Source: Desulfobacterales bacterium
Lineage (GTDB): Bacteria > Desulfobacterota > Desulfobacteria > Desulfobacterales > UBA5852
Direction: 5' to 3'
Length of the DNA: 7,626 bases
NCBI GenBank assembly: GCA_030066455.1
Contig: JASJBQ010000237.1
Location: forward strand, 1 to 7,626
Part shown: positions 1 to 5,666 of the stretch, piece after piece
Numbering within the stretch: the stretch's first letter is position 1
Layout: each line of letters opens with the position of its first letter
Made by a program: the position numbers and the translations under genes
The notes under the pieces: model-generated
What the model saw: only the letters and a program-made list of their open reading frames with translations
The model's database searches: none
Told to the model about the DNA's origin: nothing

Positions 1-126
1 GCCCTCCAGTTCACCGAAGAGCACGGTGAAGTCTGCCCGGCCGGCTGGCACAAAGGCGAGGGGGGTATGAAACCGACGGCCGAGGGGGTGGCGGACTATC
101 TCAAGACCAATGTCGAAAAGCTTTAA
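1..126 (+). CDS. Typical 2-Cys peroxiredoxin (AhpC/Prx1 type), C-terminal fragment
   Basis: The frame is open from the first base and ends at TAA (124-126), giving the last 41 residues of a protein whose start lies outside the window. The fragment contains HGEVCPAGW followed by KGEGGMKPT and an EGVADYL tail. This is the C-terminal arm of typical 2-Cys peroxiredoxins: the Cys of VCP is the resolving cysteine, which forms a disulfide with the peroxidatic cysteine of the partner subunit. Such enzymes reduce hydrogen peroxide and organic hydroperoxides in the cytoplasm, usually with thioredoxin or AhpF as reductant. The final arm reads YL where peroxide-sensitive eukaryotic forms have YF. The peroxidatic-cysteine half is not visible, so activity cannot be judged. 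Family assignment is firm; the exact subfamily (AhpC or thioredoxin peroxidase) is not. Confidence 0.9.
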   Translation, partial: ALQFTEEHGEVCPAGWHKGEGGMKPTAEGVADYLKTNVEKL

Positions 127-151
127 GCCCTCGAGGGTTGCCGGTATCTTC

Positions 152-188
152 CCAAGGCCTGCGCCGCGGCGCCGGCCTTTGGTATTTT
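152..188 (+). terminator. Likely intrinsic terminator of the peroxiredoxin gene
   Basis: Twenty-five bases after the peroxiredoxin stop, CCAAGGCC (152-159) can pair with GGCCTTTGG (174-182) with one bulged T. Inside it GCGCC (161-165) and GGCGC (168-172) extend the stem, with T160 and C173 opposed as a mismatch. The hairpin is followed by TATTTT (183-188), a short T-rich tract. Position, strength and tract fit a rho-independent terminator, although the T run is short. Confidence 0.6.
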
Positions 189-264
189 AGCGGGTGCATG
201 GTGCGCACGGCCCGTTGGCGCCGGATTGAATCGTTTGACAAAGGCTGCCGGTGAGAATCTCGAC

Positions 265-291
265 TTGACGGTGGACGGCCGCGATTATACT
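265..291 (+). promoter_or_regulatory. Candidate sigma-70 promoter for the Arg-rich small protein
   Basis: TTGACG (265-270) and TATACT (286-291) match the -35 and -10 consensus at five of six positions each, but the spacer is 15 bases, shorter than the preferred 17. A second -35-like TTGACA (235-240) has no good -10 partner. The candidate lies 46 bases before the start codon at 338, so the leader would be short. Inference from motif match only. Confidence 0.4.
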
Positions 292-337
292 GTTACAGTG
301 TCATTCCGCTCCGCATTCCTACCGGAGGCCTGAAGCC

Positions 338-568
338 ATGATCGTCGGATCCCCGCCGGCCAAGTCCGATCACGACTGGGTGGAAAAGCGCAACCGGTGT
401 TATGCTGACCGACGCTCGGGCCTCGAGCGGCGGGTCTTCTACCGCATCGATTATTTCATGGACGGCGGCCAGGAGCGACGGAGCGGGGTCGATCGCCGCA
501 GCGGTATCGAACGCCGCCGGTCGTGGACCAAAAACGGCATGCCCTGCATCAATCCATCCAGCGGATAG
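338..568 (+). CDS. Small Arg-rich protein with RRSG-x-[DE] hexapeptide repeats, function unknown
   Basis: This 76-residue protein starts at ATG 338, with GGAGG (324-328) nine bases upstream, a clear ribosome binding site. It is very basic and built around a short repeat: DRRSGLERR at residues 24-32 and ERRSGVDRRSGIERRR at 46-61, joined by VFYRIDYFMDGGQ. There is no signal peptide or membrane segment, so it is probably cytoplasmic. From memory, similar RRSG/ERRSG small proteins occur as hypothetical proteins in Desulfobacterota, often near signalling genes; I know of no assigned function. The repeated ERR resembles the Arg motif at the start of PilZ domains, but the rest of a PilZ fold is absent. 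The charge pattern would suit nucleic acid, nucleotide or acidic-protein binding, which is only inference. The phosphatase gene follows after 126 bases. Confidence 0.8.
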   Translation: MIVGSPPAKSDHDWVEKRNRCYADRRSGLERRVFYRIDYFMDGGQERRSGVDRRSGIERRRSWTKNGMPCINPSSG

Positions 569-609
569 AACGCGTTCCCGCTTCTTCAAGACTCATCATC
601 GGATCGAAG

Positions 610-652
610 GTTCGGCCCCACCGAACGCAGCTACCGCCCTAAGCGGGCGGTA
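610..652 (+). promoter_or_regulatory. Tandem perfect hairpins in the leader of the FIST-SpoIIE gene
   Basis: Two hairpins stand side by side. GTTCGG (610-615) pairs with CCGAAC (621-626) around a CCCCA loop. TACCGCCC (632-639) pairs with GGGCGGTA (645-652) around a TAAGC loop. Both stems are free of mismatches. They lie between the small protein gene and the TTG start at 695. The second could act as a terminator for the upstream gene, but only a weak TATTTT tract follows, 11 bases later (664-669). Attenuation or RNA protection is equally possible. Confidence 0.5.
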
Positions 653-681
653 TGTTGCGACGTATTTTGGCCCTGATGGCC

Positions 682-687
682 GGGAGG
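682..687 (+). promoter_or_regulatory. Ribosome binding site that fixes the TTG start
   Basis: GGGAGG lies seven bases before the TTG at 695-697. The GTG at 688 that overlaps this region runs into TGA after three codons, so it cannot be the start. The strong site at ideal spacing supports TTG as the initiation codon of the phosphatase. Confidence 0.75.
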
Positions 688-694
688 TGCGCGC

Positions 695-2878
695 TTGAGA
701 GTCATCGTCGGACAGGCGGAAGACATCGACACCCTCAAGGCGGTTCGCCGCGTGATCTTCCAGTGTCAGGCGCAGCTGCGCGGGCAGGTTCCCCGTGCGG
801 CGATCCTGATGGCTGGGATGGAATACGACCATGCGACTGTCCTTGCGGCCGTCCAAGCGACCTTCCCCGAACTGCCCCTGACGGGGTGCACCACGGCGGG
901 CGAGATGGCGTCTGCGAGTGGTTTCAGCGACGACTCCCTGGTGCTGATGCTGTTTTGTTCGGAGCAACTGGCATTCGGCGTCGGACTGGGGACATCCCTC
1001 TCCCGTCATGCGGACGACGCCGTGGCCCGCGCCTTGGAGATGGCCCGCATCAATCTGCCGGGCCCCGAGCAGCTCTGTCTGGTATTCTGCGAAGGTGTTT
1101 CGGCGCCCGCCCATGAAGCGGTGCAGTCCCTGAACCGCAAGGTGGCCCGCGACTGCCCGGTATTCGGCGGGGTGGCGGCGCATCCCTGGCACCTGGAAAC
1201 CCGGCCCCGGCAGTTCTGCAATCACGAAGTCCACGAAGATGCGATCGTGATCCTTCTCATTCAGGGGCCGGTGGCCCACCGCTTCAGCGTGAGCAACAGC
1301 TGGCAGCCGGTGGGCAAACGCGCACCGGTGTCGGCGCGCACCGACAGTGAAGTCCGCATGATCGGCGACCAGCCGGCCCTTGATTTCTATCGCCACTACC
1401 TCGGCCCGCACGCCCATCCGGTCCTCGAGTTCCCCCTAGCCGTGCACTCTCCCGGAAGCCGCCGGTTCTACATTCTGGCCCCCTTGGGTTACGACGAGAA
1501 AACCGGCGGGGTGCGTTTCGCCGTGCCCATCGAGGAGGGCCAGATCGTTCAGCTGACCGAGGTTACCCGGGAGCGCATGATATCGGACGTGAGGCAGACC
1601 CTCGCGGCCGAAGCGGTCGCACCGGAGGACGACTGGCAGCCTGCTGCCGGGCTGATCTTCTCATGCGCCACCCGCAAGCATATTCTCGGCACGCAGACCG
1701 CCGAAGAAATCGAACTGCTGCAGAACCACCTTCCCCCGGGCATCGCTCTGGCCGGGTTCTATTCGTTCGGTGAAATCAGCCCTCTGGAGGCGGCGGGGCC
1801 GAGCCTGTTGCACAACTGCACGTTCATTACCCTCCTGCTGGGGGAGCATCGCGGAGCGGTTGCACCAACGGTACCGGCGCCTTCAAAGGCCAACTTCGAC
1901 GCCGCTCCGGCAACAGCGCCCTCGCCGGATGATTTGAGGCGGCGGGTGGCCTTTCTGGAACGCAAACTGGCGCGCTCCGAATTCTATCGCCAGCGGCTCG
2001 AGTTCCACAAAGACCTGTCGGCCTCGCTGTTGCGCAAGATCAACCGCGAGATCAACCAGGCCCGGCTGGAGATCAAGCGCAAGAACGAGATGCTGCGGCA
2101 TACCCTGGCGCTGGCCGACGAGATCCAGAAAAACCTGCTGCCGGCCGAAGCACCTTGGAGCCCTTTTTTTGATATCGCCGGGCATAGCTTGTTCTGCAGT
2201 GAAACGGGCGGCGATTACTTCGACTACCTGCAAGTCGCGGATCGGACGGACGGCAATATAGGGGTGGTCGTCGGGGATGTCAGTGGTCACGGTGTCGAGG
2301 CCGCCCTGTTGATGACCACGGTGCGGGCCCTGTTGCGCCTGAGCATTGCACGGGGAGGGGCGCTTGATCGCATCGTCAACGACGTCAACCGGCATCTGGC
2401 CGAAGATGTGGGCCAATCCGGCCGGTTCATGACCCTCTGCCTGATGCGCCTGCTGCCGGAGACCGGTGAGATGGAATGGGTGCGGGCCGGGCATGAGCCC
2501 GCCGTCTGGTACGATCCCGCCTGCGACCGGCTGGTAGAGTTGATGGGGGCCGGGACGGCCCTCGGGGTGGATGCCGGTATCCGTTTCACCCTGAATCGCC
2601 AGGCGGGCCTGGCACCGGATCAGATTGTCTTCCTGGCCACCGACGGCCTGTGGGAAACGAGAAATCCACAGGGTGCCTTTTTCGGCAAGCAGGCGGTCCA
2701 CGACATCATACGGCAGAACAGTCAGGCGTCGGCCGCCGTCATCGTCGAACAACTATTAGACGGTATGAACCGGTTCCGCGGCCCGAACCCCCTCGAGGAT
2801 GACGTGACGCTGGTGGTCATCAAAGTCAAATCCCTACCCGAAATGACACCGGCGGGCCACTGGTACCCGTCCATCTGA
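695..2878 (+). CDS. FIST sensor / coiled-coil / PP2C-type SpoIIE (RsbU-like) serine phosphatase
   Basis: The 727-residue protein has three parts. Residues about 30-225 are a FIST N domain (GCTTAGE at 64-70, GFSDDSLVLMLF at 76-87). Residues about 230-382 are a FIST C domain (DFYRHYLGP from 230, GFYSFGEISP at 354-363). FIST is a ligand-sensing domain proposed to bind small molecules such as amino acids. A Pro/Ala-rich linker and a charged coiled coil (413-475) lead to a PP2C/SpoIIE phosphatase domain from EIQKNLLP (476) to about 718. The metal-binding aspartates are all present: GGDYFD (D507), GDVSGHG (D528), ATDGLWE (D650) and DDVTLVV (D702/D703), so it should be active. Relatives (RsbU, SpoIIE) dephosphorylate STAS-domain anti-anti-sigma factors and so free a sigma factor or other output. 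No membrane segment is seen, so it is cytoplasmic. Neither a STAS nor an anti-sigma kinase gene is in the window. Start is TTG with a strong ribosome binding site. Confidence 0.93.
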   Translation: MRVIVGQAEDIDTLKAVRRVIFQCQAQLRGQVPRAAILMAGMEYDHATVLAAVQATFPELPLTGCTTAGEMASASGFSDDSLVLMLFCSEQLAFGVGLGTSLSRHADDAVARALEMARINLPGPEQLCLVFCEGVSAPAHEAVQSLNRKVARDCPVFGGVAAHPWHLETRPRQFCNHEVHEDAIVILLIQGPVAHRFSVSNSWQPVGKRAPVSARTDSEVRMIGDQPALDFYRHYLGPHAHPVLEFPLAVHSPGSRRFYILAPLGYDEKTGGVRFAVPIEEGQIVQLTEVTRERMISDVRQTLAAEAVAPEDDWQPAAGLIFSCATRKHILGTQTAEEIELLQNHLPPGIALAGFYSFGEISPLEAAGPSLLHNCTFITLLLGEHRGAVAPTVPAPSKANFDAAPATAPSPDDLRRRVAFLERKLARSEFYRQRLEFHKDLSASLLRKINREINQARLEIKRKNEMLRHTLALADEIQKNLLPAEAPWSPFFDIAGHSLFCSETGGDYFDYLQVADRTDGNIGVVVGDVSGHGVEAALLMTTVRALLRLSIARGGALDRIVNDVNRHLAEDVGQSGRFMTLCLMRLLPETGEMEWVRAGHEPAVWYDPACDRLVELMGAGTALGVDAGIRFTLNRQAGLAPDQIVFLATDGLWETRNPQGAFFGKQAVHDIIRQNSQASAAVIVEQLLDGMNRFRGPNPLEDDVTLVVIKVKSLPEMTPAGHWYPSI

Positions 2879-2924
2879 GGCCTCCTCCGAGCCCGGCGGT
2901 CGTCCAGATGCGGTTGACGCGCCA

Positions 2925-2952
2925 CCAAACCGCTCGGCCTTGAGCGGTTTGG
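2925..2952 (+). terminator. Strong hairpin after the phosphatase gene, probable terminator
   Basis: CCAAACCGCTC (2925-2935) pairs perfectly over 11 bases with GAGCGGTTTGG (2942-2952) around a GGCCTT loop, 46 bases after the stop codon. No T tract follows (the next bases are CGCGTGAT), so it is not a textbook intrinsic terminator. It may still end transcription with help or protect the 3' end of the mRNA. Confidence 0.5.
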
Positions 2953-3098
2953 CGCGTGATCGCAGCCCATACGGGATATCCAGCGAGTAAGAGGGAACAC
3001 ACCGGCTGCCTATGGGTCTGGACGATCGCCGCCCTTGGCCCTGGCGTTACCGGCAACAATCCCTCGATGAGGGGCGAGACGCACCGTGATGAGGACGG

Positions 3099-3127
3099 TT
3101 GCCTATCCCCATTGTTTTCGCTATGGT
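3099..3127 (+). promoter_or_regulatory. Candidate promoter for the BamE-like lipoprotein gene
   Basis: TTGCCT (3099-3104) and TATGGT (3122-3127) are separated by exactly 17 bases, and each matches the sigma-70 consensus at four of six positions. It would give a leader of roughly 75 bases before ATG 3210. A separate promoter is expected because a strong hairpin separates this gene from the phosphatase. Weak match, so low confidence. Confidence 0.3.
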
Positions 3128-3209
3128 ATCCCGGTCGAGTTGGTATGGCATTCTCCAACCCGGTGCGGCCGTCCTGAACCCGGCACCGGCAAGCGAAAGG
3201 CGAGACGTT

Positions 3210-3482
3210 ATGAATTCCGATTGGCGCAGGATCGGCCAGATCCTGCTGATTGTCGGTCTCCTGGCGTTCTGGGGCTGCGGCAGCAAGGTCAACCAGGAAA
3301 ACTACAAGAAGATCAAGATCGGCATGAGCTACGAGGAAGTCGCCGCGATTCTGGGAGAACCGGTCGAGTGCGCGTCGGTTCTGGGAACCCAAAGTTGCGA
3401 CTGGGGCGATGAAAAGCGCGCGATCAATATCAAGTTTGCGGCGGACAATGTCGTCTTCCGGTCGGCCAAGGGCCTTCCATAG
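3210..3482 (+). CDS. Small BamE/DUF3862-like lipoprotein
   Basis: A 90-residue protein. The N-terminus has two Arg (6-7), a hydrophobic stretch (8-21) and Cys23 in FWGCG, which looks like a lipoprotein signal peptide. The lipobox is poor because Phe and Trp stand at -3 and -2. The mature part carries NYKKIKIGMSYEEVAAILGEP (31-51), the pattern of the SmpA/OmlA/BamE fold as in DUF3862, then a Cys54/Cys63 pair and CDWGDEKRAINIKFAADNVVFRSAKGL. BamE itself is part of the outer-membrane beta-barrel assembly complex; small relatives like this are mostly uncharacterised envelope proteins. ATG 3210 is preferred over an in-frame ATG at 3099. It has AAAGG (3196-3200) at good spacing and puts the signal peptide at the N-terminus. 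Converges with the DUF362 gene. Confidence 0.82.
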   Translation: MNSDWRRIGQILLIVGLLAFWGCGSKVNQENYKKIKIGMSYEEVAAILGEPVECASVLGTQSCDWGDEKRAINIKFAADNVVFRSAKGLP

Positions 3483-3504
3483 CCCATCGGCGCGATGACC
3501 GCAG

Positions 3505-3528
3505 CACAGCCTATTTCGGCCGGCTGTG
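3505..3528. terminator. Hairpin between convergent genes, possible two-way terminator
   Basis: CACAGCC (3505-3511) pairs with GGCTGTG (3522-3528) around a 10-base loop, in the 63-base gap between the stops of the lipoprotein gene and the DUF362 gene. The place is right for a shared terminator, but neither strand has a T run after the stem. Low confidence. Confidence 0.3.
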
Positions 3529-3545
3529 GCGCCGCTGTATGGCTG

Positions 3546-4337
3546 TCAACCACTCGGTTGGTTTCCCGAAAGGCCGGCACCGTTGGCCAGATGGGGAATC
3601 GTCTGCCAATCCATCCCCAGCAACTTCGCGGCCTGGCGGTCCAGCGCCAGCGGATCGAATCCGGCCAGCAGACGGTTGACGGGCGGATCGCAGGGCGGCC
3701 CGCCCAGATGATAGCAGGCCAGTCCGACGGTGGCGTCCATCAGGCTCATGTCCGGTGCGCGGTGGTCGAGGAGTTCCCGGATGGACCCATGCAGATCGCG
3801 GTGAAACTGCGCTTTTTTCCAGCTGCCGGGATGCCCGCCATAGTGCTGCGGCGGCAGCGCCCCCATCATGTTCTTGCAGGTGCCGGTGATCTCCGCCAGG
3901 GAGTGGGCCTTCAAGACGGGCACGGATATCAGGTAGTGCGAAAAGAGGATTTCGGGCAGGCGCATTTCGGGAAACCGCGTGCAGGACCTCTTGACGTTGC
4001 TGCGCAGGGGGGCGGTGTTCAGGTCGACCAGACCAACCCCTTTGCGGGCGGCCAGGGTCTCGTATCCCAGGGCGGCAAACACTTCCGGTGTCTCGCAGCC
4101 GGCGTCGCCGCAGCCTTCGGCAATGACGATGTCAGCCGTCGTGCAATCACGGATGTAGTCGATCAGGGCTTCGCAGCAGGCCGGCGGGGTGGTGACCGGG
4201 TGGGGATCCGTATTGATCAGATTGGGTTTGATCAGAAAGGCGTCCTGCCGGCCCAGGATGTTGGCGGCCCCGATCCGATCCAGGACCTCCGGTACCGATT
4301 CGGCATAGGAGCGAAAGTTGACTATGGCTACGGTCAT
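3546..4337 (-). CDS. DUF362 domain protein
   Basis: The 263-residue protein matches DUF362 along most of its length: IKPNLIN (36-42), a GCGDAGCETPEVFAALGYE block (75-93), VPVLKAHSLAEITGTCKNMMG (139-159), LMDATVGL (199-206) and GFDPLALDRQAAKLLGMD (226-243). The family is widespread in anaerobes and has no firmly established biochemical role. Some members carry a C-terminal 2x[4Fe-4S] ferredoxin domain; this one has none, and its cysteines are scattered with no CxxCxxC cluster. No signal peptide is evident. The ATG has AGAGGA seven bases upstream (4345-4350), a good ribosome binding site. It lies downstream of the dihydrouridine synthase gene on the same strand, with the palindromic element between them, so co-transcription is possible but not assured. 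Confidence 0.88.
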   Translation of the reverse strand: MTVAIVNFRSYAESVPEVLDRIGAANILGRQDAFLIKPNLINTDPHPVTTPPACCEALIDYIRDCTTADIVIAEGCGDAGCETPEVFAALGYETLAARKGVGLVDLNTAPLRSNVKRSCTRFPEMRLPEILFSHYLISVPVLKAHSLAEITGTCKNMMGALPPQHYGGHPGSWKKAQFHRDLHGSIRELLDHRAPDMSLMDATVGLACYHLGGPPCDPPVNRLLAGFDPLALDRQAAKLLGMDWQTIPHLANGAGLSGNQPSG

Positions 4338-4380
4338 TGCTGATTCCTCTTACCTTTCACTATTAATGCGATTAGATCCC

Positions 4381-4503
4381 GACGGTTTTGTAACAACCCC
4401 GAGATCAAGGCTTGCGAGACCCGAGGAATGAGGCGTACGTTGGTCCGCCGCAATGACGAGGGTCGAAGCGTAACGCCGATATCGGGCTTGTTACAAAACC
4501 GTC
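4381..4503. repeat. 123-base palindromic MITE/REP-like element with perfect 16-base terminal inverted repeats
   Basis: GACGGTTTTGTAACAA (4381-4396) is the exact reverse complement of 4488-4503. Moving inward, CCCGAGATC (4398-4406) pairs with GATATCGGG (4478-4486) with one mismatch. GGCTTGCG (4409-4416) then pairs with 4469-4477 with one bulge and one wobble, and GACCC (4418-4422) pairs with GGGTC (4460-4464). A tip of GGCGTAC / GTCCGCC (4432-4438 / 4443-4449, one mismatch) closes on a GTTG loop. The internal loop has GAGGAATGA on one side and GCAATGACGA on the other. No open frame fits inside and no target-site duplication is seen at the borders. From memory, similar intergenic palindromes with this ATTCCTC / CATTGCG core occur in other Desulfobacterota. 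Copy number in this genome cannot be judged from one window. Confidence 0.75.
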
Positions 4504-5533
4504 AGCGGAAGCGATGCATACTGGGGCGCTCGACGATCTCAGGATCTTCGCTCAGGAATTGCCTCAGAACCGTCCTTACGCCGGCCAGGTCAGCGGGCCG
4601 GCACAGGCGGCCGTACAGAAAATGACCGTAGCGGAAGTTGGCGGTGAAGTAGGCGGCGTAGCGATGAAAGCGGCGCCTGCCGGTCTGCGGCCCGTAACAG
4701 GCCTCCAGCCGTTCGGTCAACTCCAGCGCGCTTCGCAGGTAGACGTCCGCGCGCGGTCGATAATCCGAGGTCCATTCGGCGAATATCCATGGCCGGGCCA
4801 GCGCCAGGCGTCCCAGCGCCACCCCGTCGCAGTTCGTGCGCGCGAGCATACGGGCGCAGTCGCGGCGATCGAATACATCCCCGTTGCCGATCACCGGAAT
4901 GCCCACGGCCGCCTTGACCTGTCCAATGTAGTCCCATCGCGGCGGCCGCGTGCGGCGGTCGGGCGCCACCCGGGGATGATAGGTCAGCGCGTCCGCTCCG
5001 GCGTCTTCGAAGCGCCGGGCCAGGGAAACGGCGGTCTGCGGATCGTCCTGCCATCCGGTACGAAATTTGACGAAGACGGGTATCGATACCGCTCGGCGAA
5101 TGGCCCCGACGATGGCTGCCGCCCGCTGCGGCGTGCGGAGCAGAGCGGCGCCGCAGCCTTTTTTACAGACGGCGGCCACGGCGCATCCGAAATTGATGTC
5201 GACTCCGAAGAACCCCTCGTCGGCGACGATGGCCGCCGCCCGTGCCATGGTTGCGGGATCGTTGCCGAAGAGTTGGCAGACCAACCCGGTGAGGTTCTCA
5301 TCCGGCCGCCAGGTGAAGCCGCCCTGGTCGTGTCCATTGCCGCAGGGTACCGAGCCGGCCCAGCACATCTCCGAGAATAGCAGCCCGCAACCGCCAAAGT
5401 CGGCGACGATCTTGCGAAAGGCGGTATTACCCAGCTTGGCCATGGGCGCCATAAAAAGCCGACCCGGAGCCACGCGGCTGCCTACGGCAAGGGGTTGGGT
5501 CAGAAAATGGCGGAGTGTGCGTTCGGTGATCAT
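4502..5533 (-). CDS. dus: tRNA-dihydrouridine synthase (Dus family)
   Basis: This 343-residue flavoenzyme reduces specific uridines of tRNA to dihydrouridine using FMN and NADPH. Residues about 20-250 form the TIM barrel: LFMAPMAKLGNTAFR (26-40), CQLFGNDPATMARAA (86-100), and INFGCAVAAVCKKGCGAALL (113-132) holding catalytic Cys117 in the N-x-G-C motif. FMN-site residues follow: VKFRTG with Lys156, YHPR with His186, IGNGDV (215-220) and LGRLALARPWIF (240-251). About 255-330 is the C-terminal helical tRNA-binding domain. The proline that normally follows the catalytic Cys is Ala118, and extra cysteines stand at 123 and 127. Which Dus class and which tRNA position cannot be told. The ATG (5531-5533) has only a weak ribosome binding site. 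The stop codon overlaps the end of the palindromic element. Confidence 0.92.
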   Translation of the reverse strand: MITERTLRHFLTQPLAVGSRVAPGRLFMAPMAKLGNTAFRKIVADFGGCGLLFSEMCWAGSVPCGNGHDQGGFTWRPDENLTGLVCQLFGNDPATMARAAAIVADEGFFGVDINFGCAVAAVCKKGCGAALLRTPQRAAAIVGAIRRAVSIPVFVKFRTGWQDDPQTAVSLARRFEDAGADALTYHPRVAPDRRTRPPRWDYIGQVKAAVGIPVIGNGDVFDRRDCARMLARTNCDGVALGRLALARPWIFAEWTSDYRPRADVYLRSALELTERLEACYGPQTGRRRFHRYAAYFTANFRYGHFLYGRLCRPADLAGVRTVLRQFLSEDPEIVERPSMHRFR

Positions 5534-5583
5534 GGCATTTCCGCCCCGGCGGGATCGGTCCGGGCGTCATTCGAAATACCCGG

Positions 5584-5612
5584 TTTATATCGCGGATGCC
5601 GTTCGGCGGCAA
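5584..5612 (-). promoter_or_regulatory. Candidate promoter for the dihydrouridine synthase gene
   Basis: On the minus strand TTGCCG (5607-5612) and TATAAA (5584-5589) are separated by exactly 17 bases. The -10 matches consensus at five of six positions and the -35 at four. It lies 50 bases before the ATG, in the gap after the protease gene. Hence dus, and perhaps DUF362 behind it, may be transcribed on its own. Motif-based inference. Confidence 0.45.
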
Positions 5613-5666
5613 CCGGGAGGTGAGAACGCCCGTGGTCTTGAGCGATGAAGGGGTGTTTTCAGGATA

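Larger units (their letters stand above)
2879..3209 (+). other. 331-base intergenic region between phosphatase and BamE-like lipoprotein genes
   Basis: I see no convincing gene here. The largest open frame (2956-3177, 73 residues) has no ribosome binding site, domain or family resemblance. The stretch holds a long hairpin (2925-2952), a small hairpin (CCCTC / GAGGG, 3061-3073), a 7-base direct repeat GATGAGG at 3066 and 3088, and a possible promoter (3099-3127) for the lipoprotein gene. Confidence 0.6.

Noticed and set aside
596..1417. Minus-strand open frame of 273 codons opposite the FIST domain
   Set aside because: Composition is typical of an antisense frame (many His, Arg, Gly, Gln) with no domain, while the plus strand encodes FIST motifs.
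2164..2170. Run of seven T in the phosphatase gene as a frameshift or phase-variation site
   Set aside because: The frame reads through it with intact motifs on both sides; one short run is not enough evidence.
1883..2752. Minus-strand open frame of 289 codons opposite the SpoIIE domain
   Set aside because: The plus strand has all phosphatase motifs; the antisense product matches nothing I recognise.
3099..3209. N-terminal extension of the BamE-like protein to an ATG at 3099
   Set aside because: It would bury the signal peptide inside the protein; ATG 3210 has its own ribosome binding site.
3495..4343. Plus-strand open frame of 282 codons opposite the DUF362 gene
   Set aside because: No family resemblance; the opposite strand carries clear DUF362 motifs and a good ribosome binding site.
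4514..5380. Plus-strand open frame of 288 codons opposite the Dus gene
   Set aside because: Antisense shadow; Dus motifs lie on the minus strand.
5562..5632. CGGGCGT / ACGCCCG inverted repeat before the dus gene
   Set aside because: Seven bases with a loop of more than 50; common by chance at this GC content.
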